A DNA stretch of 64,000 bases from Begonia masoniana (lineage: Eukaryota; Streptophyta; Magnoliopsida; Cucurbitales; Begoniaceae), in NCBI GenBank assembly GCA_022432975.1, contig CM039508.1, positions 29,949,008-30,013,007 on the forward strand, read 5' to 3'. A program made the position numbers and the translations under genes. The notes beneath the pieces were generated by a model. The model was not told the origin of the DNA, made no database searches, and worked only from the letters and a program-made list of their open reading frames with translations. How positions within the stretch are numbered: position 1 is the stretch's first letter; every line of letters starts with the position of its first letter. Below are positions 38,644-51,523 of the stretch, piece after piece.

Positions 38644-41600
38644 ATGCAGGAATTTAGTACAATGGCCAGACGCCCAGGGAGACCTAGAGTGCCAAGAGAA
38701 ATGCCAAATGTGAGAGAGGAAGAGGAGCCTAGTGTGATTAGGCAGCTGACGGATTTAGTGCGTCAGCAAACTTATCTAGTGCGCCAACAGTCTGACCAAC
38801 TAGGAGTACTGTTGAACCGAGAGGTGCAAGGAAGTGCCAACTCGGGTTCTAGCAATGAACATTCTGGAGATAGATTTCGGAGACTAAGACCACCCACGTT
38901 TGATGGACAGTCATCTGATCCAGTTATTGCTGATGGATGGCTTAGAAAGATTGAGAGTATGTTTAGGTGTGCCAACATTGGAAAAGGAGACAAGGTCACG
39001 TTGGCAACATTCCACTTGGCTGGTGAAGCTCAACTCTGGTGGGAAACAATAGAGACCACCACCGATGTTATCACGATGTCTTGGTCACAGTTCAAGGACG
39101 TCTTCTATGAGAAGTATTTTAACAGCACAGTCCAAACCGTGAAGAAATTGGAGTTTCTAAACTTGAAGCAGACGAGGTCTGTGGCCGAGTACAGTAGACA
39201 ATTTGAGTCCTTGTCCAGGTTTGCTGGACATTTTGCTCACAAGGAAGAGGATAAAGTGTTTAAATTTATGCATGGACTGAAGCCAAAAATCTACCGAGGG
39301 GTTAAATTTTGTGGTATTAAAGGCTTGACATTCAGCGAGGTCGTGTCCACTGCTCTGGAAGTGGAAGAAGCTGAAAGAAAGTGTGTTGGACCAAAGGAGG
39401 TCCCACAAAGGTTTAACCAGCCACACCAACTAAGAGGAACAAAGAGGCCAAGTGAAGGCCAAAATAGCCAAGGAGCAGGAGGGAAGGTACAGAATGTCAG
39501 GAAATTTCCCCAGTGTCCTAAGTGTTTGAAGAACCACCCGGGGGAATGCAGACTGGGCTTTGGGAAGTGCTTCAACTGTGAGGAGGTTGGACACACGTTC
39601 AAGGAATGCTCGAAGCCTAGAATCACCAGATGCTACAATTGTAACAAGGTCGGCCACATTAGCAGAGACTGTCCAGTTCCTAAGAATGGCCCTGCTATGA
39701 TTAAACCAAGAATATTCTCCATGACGGAGTCGGGTGAGGAACAGCCCGCTGTTGTGTCAGGTACTATATTGATTAACTCTGTGCCTGCTTATACTTTAAT
39801 AGATTCTGGTGCGACGCATTCATTCATAGCATCTGCATTTGCTGTTAAGCTAGATGTACAGTTTACCCCTTCCATGCATGTGTTTAGTGTTGCATTACCT
39901 TTCGGTAAACGCATGCACTCTAACCAGGTGATGCTTGACAGTGTCGTGTTAGTAGGGAACGTAAGTCTACCTGCTGATCTTATAATTATGGGTATATTAG
40001 GATTTGATGTAATCCTAGGTATGGACTGGTTGTTTAAACACCACACCACAATTGATTGTAGAACTGGAATAGTTAGCTTTCAACCCCCTGGTAATTTGAA
40101 ACATACCTTTCAAGCTTCAAGGAAGAGTAAGGAAATGTCTGTGATGACTTATATTAACACTAGATCTTCCCTGTGTGAAGGGTATCCGTGCTTCTTAGCT
40201 AGCGTTTTAGACACACAGCTTGTAGGAAAAGCAAATCCTCAAAATGTCTTAATTGTCCAAGACTTCCCCGAAGTATTTTTAGATGACCTTCCTGGTTTAC
40301 CACCAGATAGGGAAATTGAATTTGTTGTAGATGTTTACCCCGGCGCCGAACCTGTGTCTAAAAATCCATATAGACTAGCACCTACAGAACTTAAGGAATT
40401 GAAGAAACAGTTGGAGGATTTATTGGAGCAAGGGTTCATCGCCCTAGCTTTTCACCGTGGGGTGCACCTGTCCTTTTTGTCAAAAAGAAAGATGGATCAA
40501 TGCGTACGTGCATTGATTATAGAGAATTGAATAAGTTAACTGTCAAGAACAAGTACCCTTTACCAAGGATTGATGATTTATTTGACCAACTTAGTGGTAC
40601 AAGAGTTTTTTCTAAGATTGACCTTAGGTCCGGTTATTATCAGTTGAAGATTAAATCTGAAGATATCCCAAAGACTGCCTTTCGCACAAGGTATGGACAT
40701 TATGATTTTTTGGTTATGTCCTTTGAGTTGACTAATACACCAGCTGCCTTTATGGATCTTATGAATATGGTATTTCATGAATACCTAGATAAATTTGTCA
40801 TAGTGTTCATTGATGATATTCTGATCTATTCCCGTACTAAAGATGAGCATGTTAGGTACCTGACCTTGGTGTTGGAAGTATTAAAACAGCACCAACTTTA
40901 CACCAAGTTTTCTAAGTGTGAATTTTAGTTGGACCAAGTTCACTTTTTAGGACATGTTATCTATGGGGATGGGATATCTGTTGATCCGGCTAAGGTTCAG
41001 GCAGTTAAGGAATGGCCCCAACCAAGGAATGCTACAGATATCAGGAGTTTTCTTGGACTTGCAGGGTATTATAGAAAGTTCATTGAAGGATTTTCAAAGA
41101 TTGCTACACCTCTTACTAAGTTAACAAGGAAAAATGTGAAGTATATATGGACTGATGAATATGAGCATAGTTTCCAGACCTTGAAACAGAAACTGACCAA
41201 TGCTCCAATTTTAACCCTTCTAGTTGAAGATGGTAAATTTAGTATTTATTGTGATGCTTCCAAAATTGGTCTTGGTTGTGTGTTAATGCAGAATGGAAAA
41301 ATGATAGCTTATGTCTCTAGACAGTTGAAAACACATGAGAAGAACTATCCTACACATGACTTAGAATTAACTGCAGTGGTATTTGCACTTAAAATTTGGA
41401 GGCATTACCTGTATGGACAATCTTGTGAGATATTTTCAGATCAAGAGCCTAAAGTATATTTTCACATAGAAGGAACTAAACATGAGGCAGCGTCGATGGT
41501 TGGAATTTGTCAAGGATTATGATTTTGAGATAAAATATCATCCCAGTAAAGCAAATGTTGTGGCAGATGCTTTGAGTAGAGTAACAACATCAACCTCATC

Positions 41601-43140
41601 TATGATTTTTGATATGTCATTAGCCTTAGAGTCAGAATTCCAAAGGTTTAATCTAGAAGCAGTATTTAGTGTATCAGCTATACTCTCAGCCATAACCTTA
41701 AAGCCTACTATTCTGGAGAAAATAAAGGAAGCTCAAGCAAATGATGTGGAATGCAACAAGTACAAATTAAGCATAAGATCTACTGTTAATTCGGATTTCA
41801 ACTATTCTGTCGATGGAATCCTTAAATTTAGAAATAGGTGGTTTGTTCATGCCGTTAAAGAACTTCAAGATGAGATTCTTTCAGAAGCACATTCTTCCAG
41901 GTTCTCTGTTCACCCTGGGAGTACAAAGATGTACAAGGATCTCAGGCAACATTATTGGTGGCCAGGTATGAAACGAAGTGTGGCGGAATATGTAGGATCG
42001 TGTTTGATTTGCCAACAGGTTAAAGCTGAACATCAGAGGCCTGCAGGGACCTTACAGCCATTACCAGTTCCCGAATGGAAATGAGAACAAATAACGATGG
42101 ACTTTATTATGGGATTGCCTAAGACAGCAAAGGGGCATGATGCTGTTTGTGTAATAGTTGACCGACTAACCAAATCAGCTCACTTCCTACCGATAAAGGT
42201 GACTTACTCGATGGATCAGCTTGCTGAGTTGTATGTGCACGAAGTTGTTAGACTTCATGGAGTTCCAAGTTCTATAGTTTCAGACCGAGACTCTAGATTT
42301 ACATCCAAGTTTTGGAAGAGTTTGCACGAGGCTATGGGCAAGCAGCTTAGTTTTAGCACAGCTTTTCACCCTCAAACAGATGGACAGTCTGAAAGGACCA
42401 TTCAAACATTAGAGGATATGCTTCGTGCATACATATTGAATTTTCAAGGTTCCTGGAGCAAGTACCTATCCTTAGTAGAATTCTCTTATAATAATAGTTT
42501 TCAGGCAACAATAGGAATGACACCTTATGAAGCATTGTATGGACGAAAGTGCAGATCTCCTTTGTACTGGGATGAAGTTGGTGAAGCACAGTTGCTTGGC
42601 CCTGACATTGTGCAACAAACTGTTGAGAAGGTTGCCCTCATCCGACAGAGAATTTTGACAGCTCAGAGCCGACAGAAAAGCTATGCAGATTGCAGGCGTA
42701 GAGAATTGAAATTTGAGATAGGTGATGAAATTTTTCTCAAAGTGTCACCATTCAAAGGAGTTGTCAGATTTGGGAAGAGGGGCAAGTTGAACCCCAGATT
42801 TATTGGACTGTTCACTATTCTGAAAAGAATTGGGAGAGCGGCCTATCAGTTGCAGTTACCGGCTTCTATGGAGGGGATACATAGTGTGTTCCATGTTTCT
42901 ATGTTGAAGAAATGCATAAGGGATCCATATCAAATTGTGGAACAGCAGAACATCGAAATTCATCATACTCTTACTTATGAGGAGAAACCAGTAAAGATCT
43001 TATACTATGCGGTTAAAGTATTGCGCAACAAAGAGGTTCCTCTGGTGAAGGTCTTGTGGCACAACCAGAACTTAGAGGAGACAACTTGGGAGCGCCAGCA
43101 AGACATGATGGACCAACATCCAGAATTATTCAGGTACTGA
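38644..43140 (+). pseudogene. Tekay gag-pol, broken by frameshifts and stops
   Basis: Domains in order: gag (LWWETIETT, FYEKYF), two CCHC zinc knuckles (CFNCEEVGHTFKEC, CYNCNKVGHISRDC), aspartic protease (YTLIDSGATHSFIA), reverse transcriptase ([31 protein letters not shown]), RNase H ([13 protein letters not shown]), integrase zinc finger (VHPGSTKMY, SCLICQQVK), integrase core (IVSDRDSRFTS, HPQTDGQSERT) and a chromodomain-like tail (VPLVKVLWHNQNLEETTWE). Lesions: one-base loss near 40440, TAG at 40926-40928, two-base loss near 41445 with a nearby TAG, and TGA at 42082-42084. Two stops replace Trp codons, and the nearby TAG replaces a Gln codon: all C-to-T/G-to-A type, as expected from methylcytosine decay. 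It cannot make a full polyprotein. Confidence 0.93.
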
Positions 43141-43157
43141 ATTTTGAGGACAAAATT

Positions 43158-43175
43158 CTTTTAAGGAGGGTAGAT
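43158..43175 (+). other. Polypurine tract region of the Tekay element
   Basis: The purine-rich AAGGAGGGTAGAT stretch sits directly before the 3' LTR, the expected plus-strand priming site. Confidence 0.7.
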
Positions 43176-45991
43176 TGTAACACCCGATTTCTATTAACCG
43201 ATTTACCTTTTCCATTTATAGAGAATGTTTTTAAAAAAAAATTGAAATTTGAGTGATTTAGTGATTAGGTTAATAAATGAATGAGTAAGGATAAAATGGT
43301 AAATTAAAATTTATTGTGGATAATGTATTTAAGGAAAGGTTTAATGAGGTTTAGTCGCCACTGTTCCTTCATCTTCCTTCTCGGTATTCGGCTCAAGCTC
43401 AACAGAGCTCCAAGTGATTTTTCCCCTCTGATCTCCATTTCCTCAAACTAGGTAAGTTTTCCCTTCGTTTTCTCGAAATTTAGTGGCTAGATAGCAGAGA
43501 GAGTGCAATGAGTGTATTTTTGAGAATGCTGTGAGTGAGTTGAGTTTGGGTTAGTGTTGAATCAAGAATGTGCGATGATCCGAACTTCTAAACTAGCTCC
43601 TTAGGTTTTTGAATAGTGTAGGATGAGGTTTAGTGAAGATCTGAATGATATTTTGTTTATGACATTAGGTGAACAGGGCTTCCAAAGTAGTTGAAATCGA
43701 GCGATTTCTAGGAGACCAGGTAAGTGAAGTTTGCTTGCGCCTTCGGGCCTACATCACAAAACATTAGGAATATGTTTATTTGAATGTGTCTGTATGTTAT
43801 GCATCATGTTTTAAAAGTATACGAAAATGAATTTGAATGCATGTTGGCATGGTAAGGAATGAACATAATGAAACAGCTATGCGAAACAGATTTACTGTTA
43901 AGGGAAATAATCTGCCCCTTAATGTGACAGTGGATATTTATACTTTGGGAGAGTTGATCCAACTCCCAATTTCACAGGGGGATCAGAAACAGCTATGTGA
44001 ATCAGATTACTGTTAAGGGAATTAATCCACCCCTTAATGAGCCAGTGGATATTTATACTTTGGGAGAGTTGATCCAACTCCCAATTTCACAGGGGGATCT
44101 GAACAGAAACGATGAACGACAACTGAGATGAGAAAGTAGAAATTGCATGTTTAGGAATTCAGAATCAGCATTTCATTTCATTACTGCTTTACTTACTTAG
44201 CATTAGGCTAATAGATGAGTTTTGTGATGTAGGTGAAGAAGTGACGCAGTGTGTTTACTGAGTTCGCTGAAGAATAGGTAAGTTGGAGGAGCACTTCTCT
44301 GTCTCGATTTGGTATACTGATAAGGCAGATTAACTGGTGTCTGAAGAAGTGAAGATTCAGTGAACTAGGAGTTTGATTTAAGTATGTTAAGTTTTCTAAT
44401 GACAAAGTGATTTTAATGTTTTTGGATACATTCCCATGAGACTTTCTGATAAAAGCACTCGGTTGGTTTAACACTGTCTGTAAGTGAAGTCTTAGTAGTT
44501 ATTTGATGTTTGATACCTTGGAAATCTCTTCTCTGCCAAAGAAAACGTGATTTAAATGTATGTGGAGTTTATCATTTTCAAAGTTATGTCGAGATACGAT
44601 GTTGTTCTTTGTTATTAATGGTTATTTGTTGAATGTCAAATGTTATTTGGGGTCAGGTTGTTTGATGCTTTGAGTGAAGTTTGTAAGCTCCATCATAGGT
44701 GAATAAAGTTCACCGGTGGATGTGAGGTTAGTCGATCGAATGAAGGAAATCATCCGACTGACGTCATCGGTGATGTCGTGTGTTAAGCTTACCGGATGAT
44801 GTAGTAGAAGTCGTATTCGTTAGTGTCGAGTGTTATAGCTGTCGGCAGATGTGGGAATAATTTTGTCGTTTAGCGATCGGTGGATGTCGAGTGTTATAGC
44901 TGTCGGCAGATGTGGGAATAGTTTTGTCGTTTAGCGATCGGTGGATGTCGAGTGTTATAGCTGTCGGCAGATGTGGGAATAATTTTGTCGTTTAGCGATC
45001 GGTGGATGTCGAGTGTTATAGCTGTCGGCAGATGTGGGAATAATTTTGTCGTTTAGCGATCGGTGGATGTCGAGTGTTATAGCTGTCGGCAGATGTGGGA
45101 ATAATTTTGTCGTTTAGCGATCGGTGGATGTCGAGTGTTATAGCTGTCGGCAGATGTGGGAATAATTTTGTCGTTTAGCGATCGGTGGATGTCGAGTGTT
45201 ATAGCTATCGGCAGATGTGTGAAATAGTTTTGTCGTTTAGCGATCGGTGGATGTCGAGTGTTATAGCTGTCGGCAGATGTGGGAATAATTTTGTCGTTTA
45301 GCGATCGGTGGATGTCGAGTGTTACGGTGGATGTCGAGTGTTATAGCTATCGGCAGATGTGTGAAATAGTTTTGTCGTTTAGCGATCGGTGGATGTCGAG
45401 TGTTATAGCTGTCGGCAGATGTGGGAATAATTTTGTCGTTTAGCGATCGGTGGATGTCGAGTGTTATAGCTGTCGGCAGATGTGGGAAATAGTTTTGTTG
45501 TTTAGTGATCGGTATAAGTAGTCGATTCTATCGGCAGAGGCTGGATGGATGATTCATCCAGCTGACTTCATCGGTAGATGCAAGTAGCAAAACTTGTCGT
45601 TTTGCGATCGGCTGGAGCTTGAAGAATGATTCCTCTGGCTGACGTCATCGGTGGGAAACCTTCAGTTTTGTTTCCGCCCTGTTTCGCTGACTTTGTTCAG
45701 CGACAGATGCGTTTGACTTCTTCGATTTTTAAGTATTACACGCTTTATACCTTCATTTCTTCCAGCCGACTATCTTTTAATATTATACTAATCATTCACA
45801 CATTGTTTTATAGTTTGTTTAACTCTATTTTTGCTCAAATGATTTCCGCAGCAAGTTTTTAAATGTTTTGAGGTTCGAGAAAATGTCAAATTTTGATTTT
45901 TGAGCGAAGCTTAAAAATTCGGTCCAAAGTTTCCTAGTTATGTTCGGGCTTATGAGTAACAAACCGGGTTTATGTAATTCGGGGCATTACA
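43176..45991 (+). repeat. 3' LTR of the Tekay element, enlarged
   Basis: 2816 bp, about 600 bp longer than the 5' LTR because of the 61-bp array at 44822-45515. Otherwise collinear with the 5' LTR, ending GGGGCATTACA. Confidence 0.9.
44822..45515. repeat. 61-bp tandem array in the 3' LTR, about 11 copies
   Basis: Units begin GTCGTTTAGCGATCGG (44865, 44926, 44987 and so on) and contain GTCGAGTGTTATAGCTGTCG. Some units carry a TATCGGCAGATGTGTGAAATAG variant, and one is truncated near 45324. The matching region of the 5' LTR has one unit. Confidence 0.93.
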
Positions 45992-45996
45992 TTATT

Positions 45997-47700
45997 GTTA
46001 GAGAGATTTATAAAAGTTATATTTGGTGGAGCAATTATTAAAACTTTTGAGGATATTGAATTAGGAAATTGAGGATTAAAATAAATTTTGTTTAAGGAGA
46101 AATTGAAATGAAATTAAATTAGATGATTTTAAAATTTGAGGTTATAATAGTTGATTAATTAAAGTCAAAGAATATATAAACGATTGAGTGTTAAAGTGCA
46201 TATTTAGAATGATTTAATTTTGAAGATATAGGAATTAGATAATACTTGATAAGTAATCAAGGTTATAGGTGATCAAGTTGAATACAGTGAACGTAATTAT
46301 GAGGATTATATTTAAGTATATGGTTAGAGAGATCATTGTTTGGGAAACCATAGAGATTAAACCTTAGTTGATGAATTACTAAAATTTGAAGATATTGTTA
46401 TCAAAATGAAACCAAAGTCTTTAAATAAGAATTTAATTTCGAGGATGTAGTTAGTTAATTAGATTGGACTCGATGATACATAGAAAGATCATTATTTCTG
46501 TAAGAATGATGGTTATCTTAATCGTAATGAATAATTAGATTTTGAAAATATAATTCATCGAGGATATAATTGATGTCTTAAATATGAAATTTACATTTAT
46601 GTATTTAGTTTAAACATTGCTCGAAGAATTCTGAGGTTTAGACTTTCATTAGGAAATTGTTGAAATTTTGAGGATATTTTAATCAAAATGACATTAAAGT
46701 ATAGGTATGACATTTTTGGTATATCTAATTTAGAACCTTTTATTACTCGAGGAAATTAGAGTTTATTGATGAACTATTAAATTCTTGAAGTAATGATGAG
46801 TTAAAAAAAAATTAAAATAAATAAATAAATACAAATTCGAGGATCTTAAGGATAAAAGCTACATTGGGTACATAGCTTAGAGTAATTATAGTTAAAGAGA
46901 AACATGTAAGTTAGATTTTATTTGAAAAACTATTATGATTATAAGGTTATAGTGGAAAAATTTGAGTTATTATAATCAAAATTTGAGATAAAGAACTTCT
47001 CGAAGAAAGTTATTGAGTTTAAAGTTTATAACAAATTTGCTTGAGGAACTATAGAAATAATTTGTAGTAGAAGACTTACTAAATTTTGAAGATATAGTTA
47101 GTCAAAAATAAAATTGAGGTCTTTAAATATGAGATAGAATTTTGAAGATATAGGATGATCATAGATTGAGGAATATAATTAATCAGAAAGAAGTTAAGAA
47201 ACTAAGTCTGAAATTCTATATTCTAGTGTTTATATTGGGGAGTAGATAGATTAGATTATATTGAAGAAAATATTAGTCTTTCTATTATAATTGATCAAGA
47301 TGAATTGAGTACACGAAGTGAAACTTTTATATAAAGTGTTAAAGTCTACATCAATCATAGTTTATGAGAACATAAAGGTTAAAACTTACATAAAAACCTT
47401 AATATTCTAACTAATAAAAGAAAAGTTAGAAATATTAAGTTTAAAAGTTATATTTGAGGTTTAATACGACATGAGCATTGCTAGAGAAATATACATAAAT
47501 TATATGTTAATGTAGCACCATAAAACTAATGATTTGAGGATTAAAAATTAATTTTGTTTTGAGAAGATATAGATATGGAGTTATAATTGATGACTTTGGA
47601 AATTTTAGAATTTTAACTTATCGGAGTGAAGTCGAATAACATGGATATGAATTATGCGTTCAAGTGTCTAGTTTAAAATTGTTGTGTAAACATATATAAA

Positions 47701-47762
<62 letters not shown>

Positions 47763-47886
47763 TAATAAAAATTATAATTGATAAATTATTAAACACTAAG
47801 GTCTTATTTGATCCAATTGAAATCAAGAACCTTAAGTACGAAATTTATATTCGAGTGTGTGCTTAGAGAAGTTAATTAAACATTCA
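45997..47886. other. Non-coding interior of the outer element, middle part
   Basis: AT-rich interior of the 31536-53508 element between the Tekay insertion and the next solo LTR. It has repeated GAGGAT/GAAGATATAG-like phrases, no long frame and no recognisable pol domain, apart from the (AAT)n tract. Confidence 0.55.
47701..47760. repeat. (AAT)n microsatellite, about 20 copies
   Basis: Sixty bases of uninterrupted AAT repeat within the interior of the outer retrotransposon. Confidence 0.97.
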
Positions 47887-47891
47887 GTTAT

Positions 47892-50812
47892 TGTAACGCC
47901 CCGAACCCGCCCCGGGTCCGGTGCGTCACGTTGCAAACAAATCCCGTGTTTAAATTGACGTTTAAAATAATTTTCGTAAAATATTCGGCTCGGTTTTGTA
48001 AAATTCCCGGCTCGATGTTCGGGTTTTTCGAACCCTCAAATTTTCTTGGAACACGTGTCTAAAATACGTTAAAATACGTTAGAAAAATGTCGGGTCAAGA
48101 CATGTTGGAAATTGGGAGAAAAATAAAGAAAAACTAAAATTTTGCACCAAAAGGGTGCTGGGCGCGCGCTGGGCGCCAGGAGCGCCCAGGCCGCGCGCGC
48201 GCTATGCGCGCCGCACGCGCTGCACGCGCGCGCGCGTCTGCACGCTGGGGCGCACCAGCGCGCCCCATCACAACCTTCCACGACCGATCGTGGCTAAATG
48301 CCCGATCGGTCCGGCCTTCTTGGGTTTTCTTCACTCAGAAACTTCCCGACCGCGACCGGTCGTGCCCCGGGCCCGATCGATCGGGCCGGCTCGGGTTTTT
48401 CATCACCAAAAACACCCTAAAATGCCATTTTTAACCTTTTTCCACCACCCTACACATTTTAACACTTTTCTACATCCCGAACATCTCCAAAAATCCTGAA
48501 AATTTAACCATACCTTCCCGACGCATAAATCTTCCAACCCCATAATTATTTTTGAAAACCGACTTAAAACGGAGAATTACAAAAATCACAAACGTAACCC
48601 GACGTTAGTTACTTTAAAATCAAAACGGGCAATATAACGCCTAAAACTTTAAATACCCAAAACCTGAAATAAATCCCGGAAAACACACCGCTTCCATCAC
48701 GAACAACTATACTCACTATCCATCTCCAAATCAACTCGTAAACCCGGTAACATACATACGGAAATATTTACGAACACAATTTACCACAACTTAATAAAGT
48801 TTCCTAACTCCCACAAAACAACATTTCCGCACACCAACTATCCATACCAAAATACTTACAAATTTACTATCCATGTCAAACATTCACCTCCCACTACCCG
48901 AGACATCCAGTGGTCAAAACGCCCCGACAATAGCCTGCACCGACGGACTCCGTACTCCTCCGACTGCAGCCTAATCCTCGGTAGTCTCGTCTACCTCACC
49001 TGTAAACAATCGTCACCTACACCACAGAACACACCAAAAAGGTAAGCCTAACGCTTAGCAAGTAGGGAAATAATGCACAACCACACACTAAATGCTCGAC
49101 TCAACCCTAACATGCAGTTTCTACTCACTCTGTTGCTTTCTTTTCATTTCGGTTGCATTTATCTTTCACTTCCAGGTGAATCAAGTAGGCACACGCCCCC
49201 ACACAGTCCAGGACGGCCACGCCTTGACCCACGGAGCTAGACCGGAGGCACACGTCCCAACACAGTCCAAGACGGCCAACCGAATCTCCTCCAATCGATC
49301 GTAGAATCCTCATCGCACACTTCAAGCACGAGTGCACTTCAAGCACGAACCTCATTGTGCACTTCAAGCACCAACACCATTGTGCACTTCAAGCACGAAC
49401 AGGTTGAGGTCGAGAAATTCATACTCACGACTCATTACGTACATTAGAATCCCCCAATCGATCGTAGAATCCCCGTCGTGCACTTCAAGCACGAGTGCAC
49501 TTCAAGCACAAACCCTATTGTGCACTTCAAGCACGAATAGGTCGAGGAATTCATACTCACGACCACGTTGCAAATCTTTTCTTATCTTTCATTTCATTCA
49601 TACCGCTCAAGGATGCAAAACACGTAATTTCGTAGTTTAGAAAACCATGATGCGTGACACACGATGCATGACACAAAGCAAAACATAGCAACAATCAAAC
49701 AATCCCTACCGTTCTATGGTGTAGGCCCGAAGGCAACAAACACGCACTCCACTACTTACCTGGTTGCTGCTCGATACTTCCTCGTTCACTTCGTCCAACA
49801 AAACCAAATGTTCGATCACCTAACAATAATAGAAATGCACTTAGTAACAACCTAAATAAATTATAAGGATTTTTCTAACTAAACTAATCACACATTTCAA
49901 CCTAAACTCACAACTTAACTCCAAACCCGATTTTACACCAAAAATTGACCGTCCAACTTCAAACGGTCGTAACTCTCTCGTTTTTCAACGGATTTCGACG
50001 TGCCACCCCATTTCGGAAACCTCTACACGTCTACTATCCATTGAAACACCCAAAATAACCAAACAAACACATTAGCCAACTCAAAATTCAGCCAACAGAA
50101 TCGGGTATATAGGTGTTCTTCAACCATTTTTGTGGAACACTTCACCAATCTTCAATCTAACCCTCAAATCTACTTAAACTAAGTCATCCAACAACCAAAA
50201 CATCAAAATAGGGAAGAAATCTAACCTCTACACTCAATTTTCGGACTTCACCAATTAGGGTTTCCAAACCCTATGCAAACTCTCACCAAACACCCTAAAA
50301 ACCTCAACAAACCAACCCTTAATGTATACAATTGAAAACCCACATTATTTTACCTTGAAATCCCTTGAAGAACTTGAGAAGATGAAGGAGAGGAGGCTCT
50401 AGGGTTGCTGGTTCGTGGGAGGGAAGACAAGAGGAGGAAGATGACTCCAAATCTTTACAATTTTATCAATTTAAACAATTAACTTTTTCACCTTTTTGTT
50501 TTTACCACCCAAATCTCTAAAATTTCACTTTAAACCCTCCCTTTTCACCATTGTCTTCCAACGTTTTTATGCCATACATCTCTCCACTTTTCATTCATTT
50601 TATTTATTATTTTTCATACCATTAATGCATAAAAAAAAATCCTATTGGTTGTTTGAATTTTCAAACCCTTTGGTTTGAATCCACTTTATTTTCTCTTTTC
50701 TCTTCTCATCCTATCCCTTCTAAACCCCTCACAAAGCACTCTTATACCTCACTAACAAAGCACTCTCATACCTTAGGCCTAAACACGTAGTCAAAATTTT
50801 CCGGGTGTTACA
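47892..50812 (-). mobile_element. Nested solo LTR
   Basis: 2921 bp flanked by perfect GTTAT duplications (47887-47891 and 50813-50817). Starts TGTAACGCCCCGAACCCG and ends TTTCCGGGTGTTACA. Its complement is the same family as the solo LTR at 5130-7886. It contains a GC-rich block with GATCGATCGG motifs (48150-48400), a GTAGGCCCGAAGG segment near 49721 and short repeats at 49314-49545. No internal domain or coding region. Confidence 0.87.
49314..49545. repeat. Short irregular repeats inside the solo LTR
   Basis: The phrase GTGCACTTCAAGCACGAAC recurs about seven times with variable spacing, in two blocks separated by a duplicated ATTCATACTCACGAC-containing stretch. It lies in the same part of the LTR as the 96-bp repeat of the related copy at 5130-7886. 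Confidence 0.75.
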
Positions 50813-50817
50813 GTTAT

Positions 50818-51391
50818 TCTAAAATTTGTATCTTCTTTTATGTCACAAAATAAGATTAATAGAAAAATCAACACTTAGTTAAGAAATCAAAATAGAATAG
50901 ATAGAAATGATATGACAAACCATAGAGATTAAGTTGGAGTAAGCACTGCTACAAGTCTTATCCCACAATGAAACATTAAATAGTCTTTTACGAGAAGTAA
51001 ATTATATTATAAGTTTATCGGTCTTGCATCTTCTAGAGAAGTAGTTAGTCCTAAACATAACTCACCACAATCTAGCCAAATCCTCGACCATCACATTTAC
51101 TAGGCGACAATGTTCTAAAGAATACATCGCTAAACTCATATTACTGACATATGCTCATAAACTAAACTATTTGAGTTTGTATAGAACCCAAACAAAACAT
51201 ACAAGGAGAAAAGATATAATGTGATAATATGTAGGAATAAACAAATACAGTTTTAAATCAGAGTGACGCAGTGAAAGCTTAGTGAGTCTAACCTACAAAC
51301 TCGAGAATGATACGATAATTAGTGTTATTGGATATGTAAGAAGAAATAAGAAGAAAATGAATTAAGGAATAAGAAGGTTTCGCTTGTCAGA
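50818..51391. other. Non-coding interior of the outer element, 3' part
   Basis: AT-rich remains between the nested solo LTR and the pol remnant. No domain is recognisable. Confidence 0.5.
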
Positions 51392-51478
51392 GTTCTATGG
51401 AGAAATAGAAACATTGAATAAACAACTTGGGAAATAGATTAGAACATGAGAAAGACCTATCCAGAGCTATTCAAGTAA
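51392..51478 (+). pseudogene. Remnant of Tekay-type pol C-terminus
   Basis: One frame reads VLWRNRNIE, a stop, TTWEID, a stop, NMRKTYPELFK and a stop. This matches the chromodomain-like tail of Tekay pol (compare VLWHNQNLEETTWE and QHPELF in the intact-length element). It is followed by AATTTTGAGGACGAAATTTC, the usual end of such pol genes, and the purine-rich AAGGTGGAGAGAT before the LTR. Confidence 0.8.
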
Positions 51479-51523
51479 TTGTTTTAAATTTTGAGGACGA
51501 AATTTCTTTTAAGGTGGAGAGAT

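Larger units (their letters stand above)
36300..45991 (+). mobile_element. Tekay/Del-type Ty3 retrotransposon, complete but decayed
   Basis: Bounded by perfect TTATT duplications (36295-36299 and 45992-45996). LTRs 36300-38506 and 43176-45991 start TGTAACAC and end GGGG(C)RTTACA-like. Primer-binding site, gag-pol and purine tract are all in place. The integrase C-terminus carries a chromodomain-like tail, placing it in the Tekay (Del) chromovirus group. LTR ends differ by roughly 7 positions in the first 190 bp by eye, mostly transitions, so insertion is fairly recent relative to its 7%-diverged host element. Confidence 0.93.
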
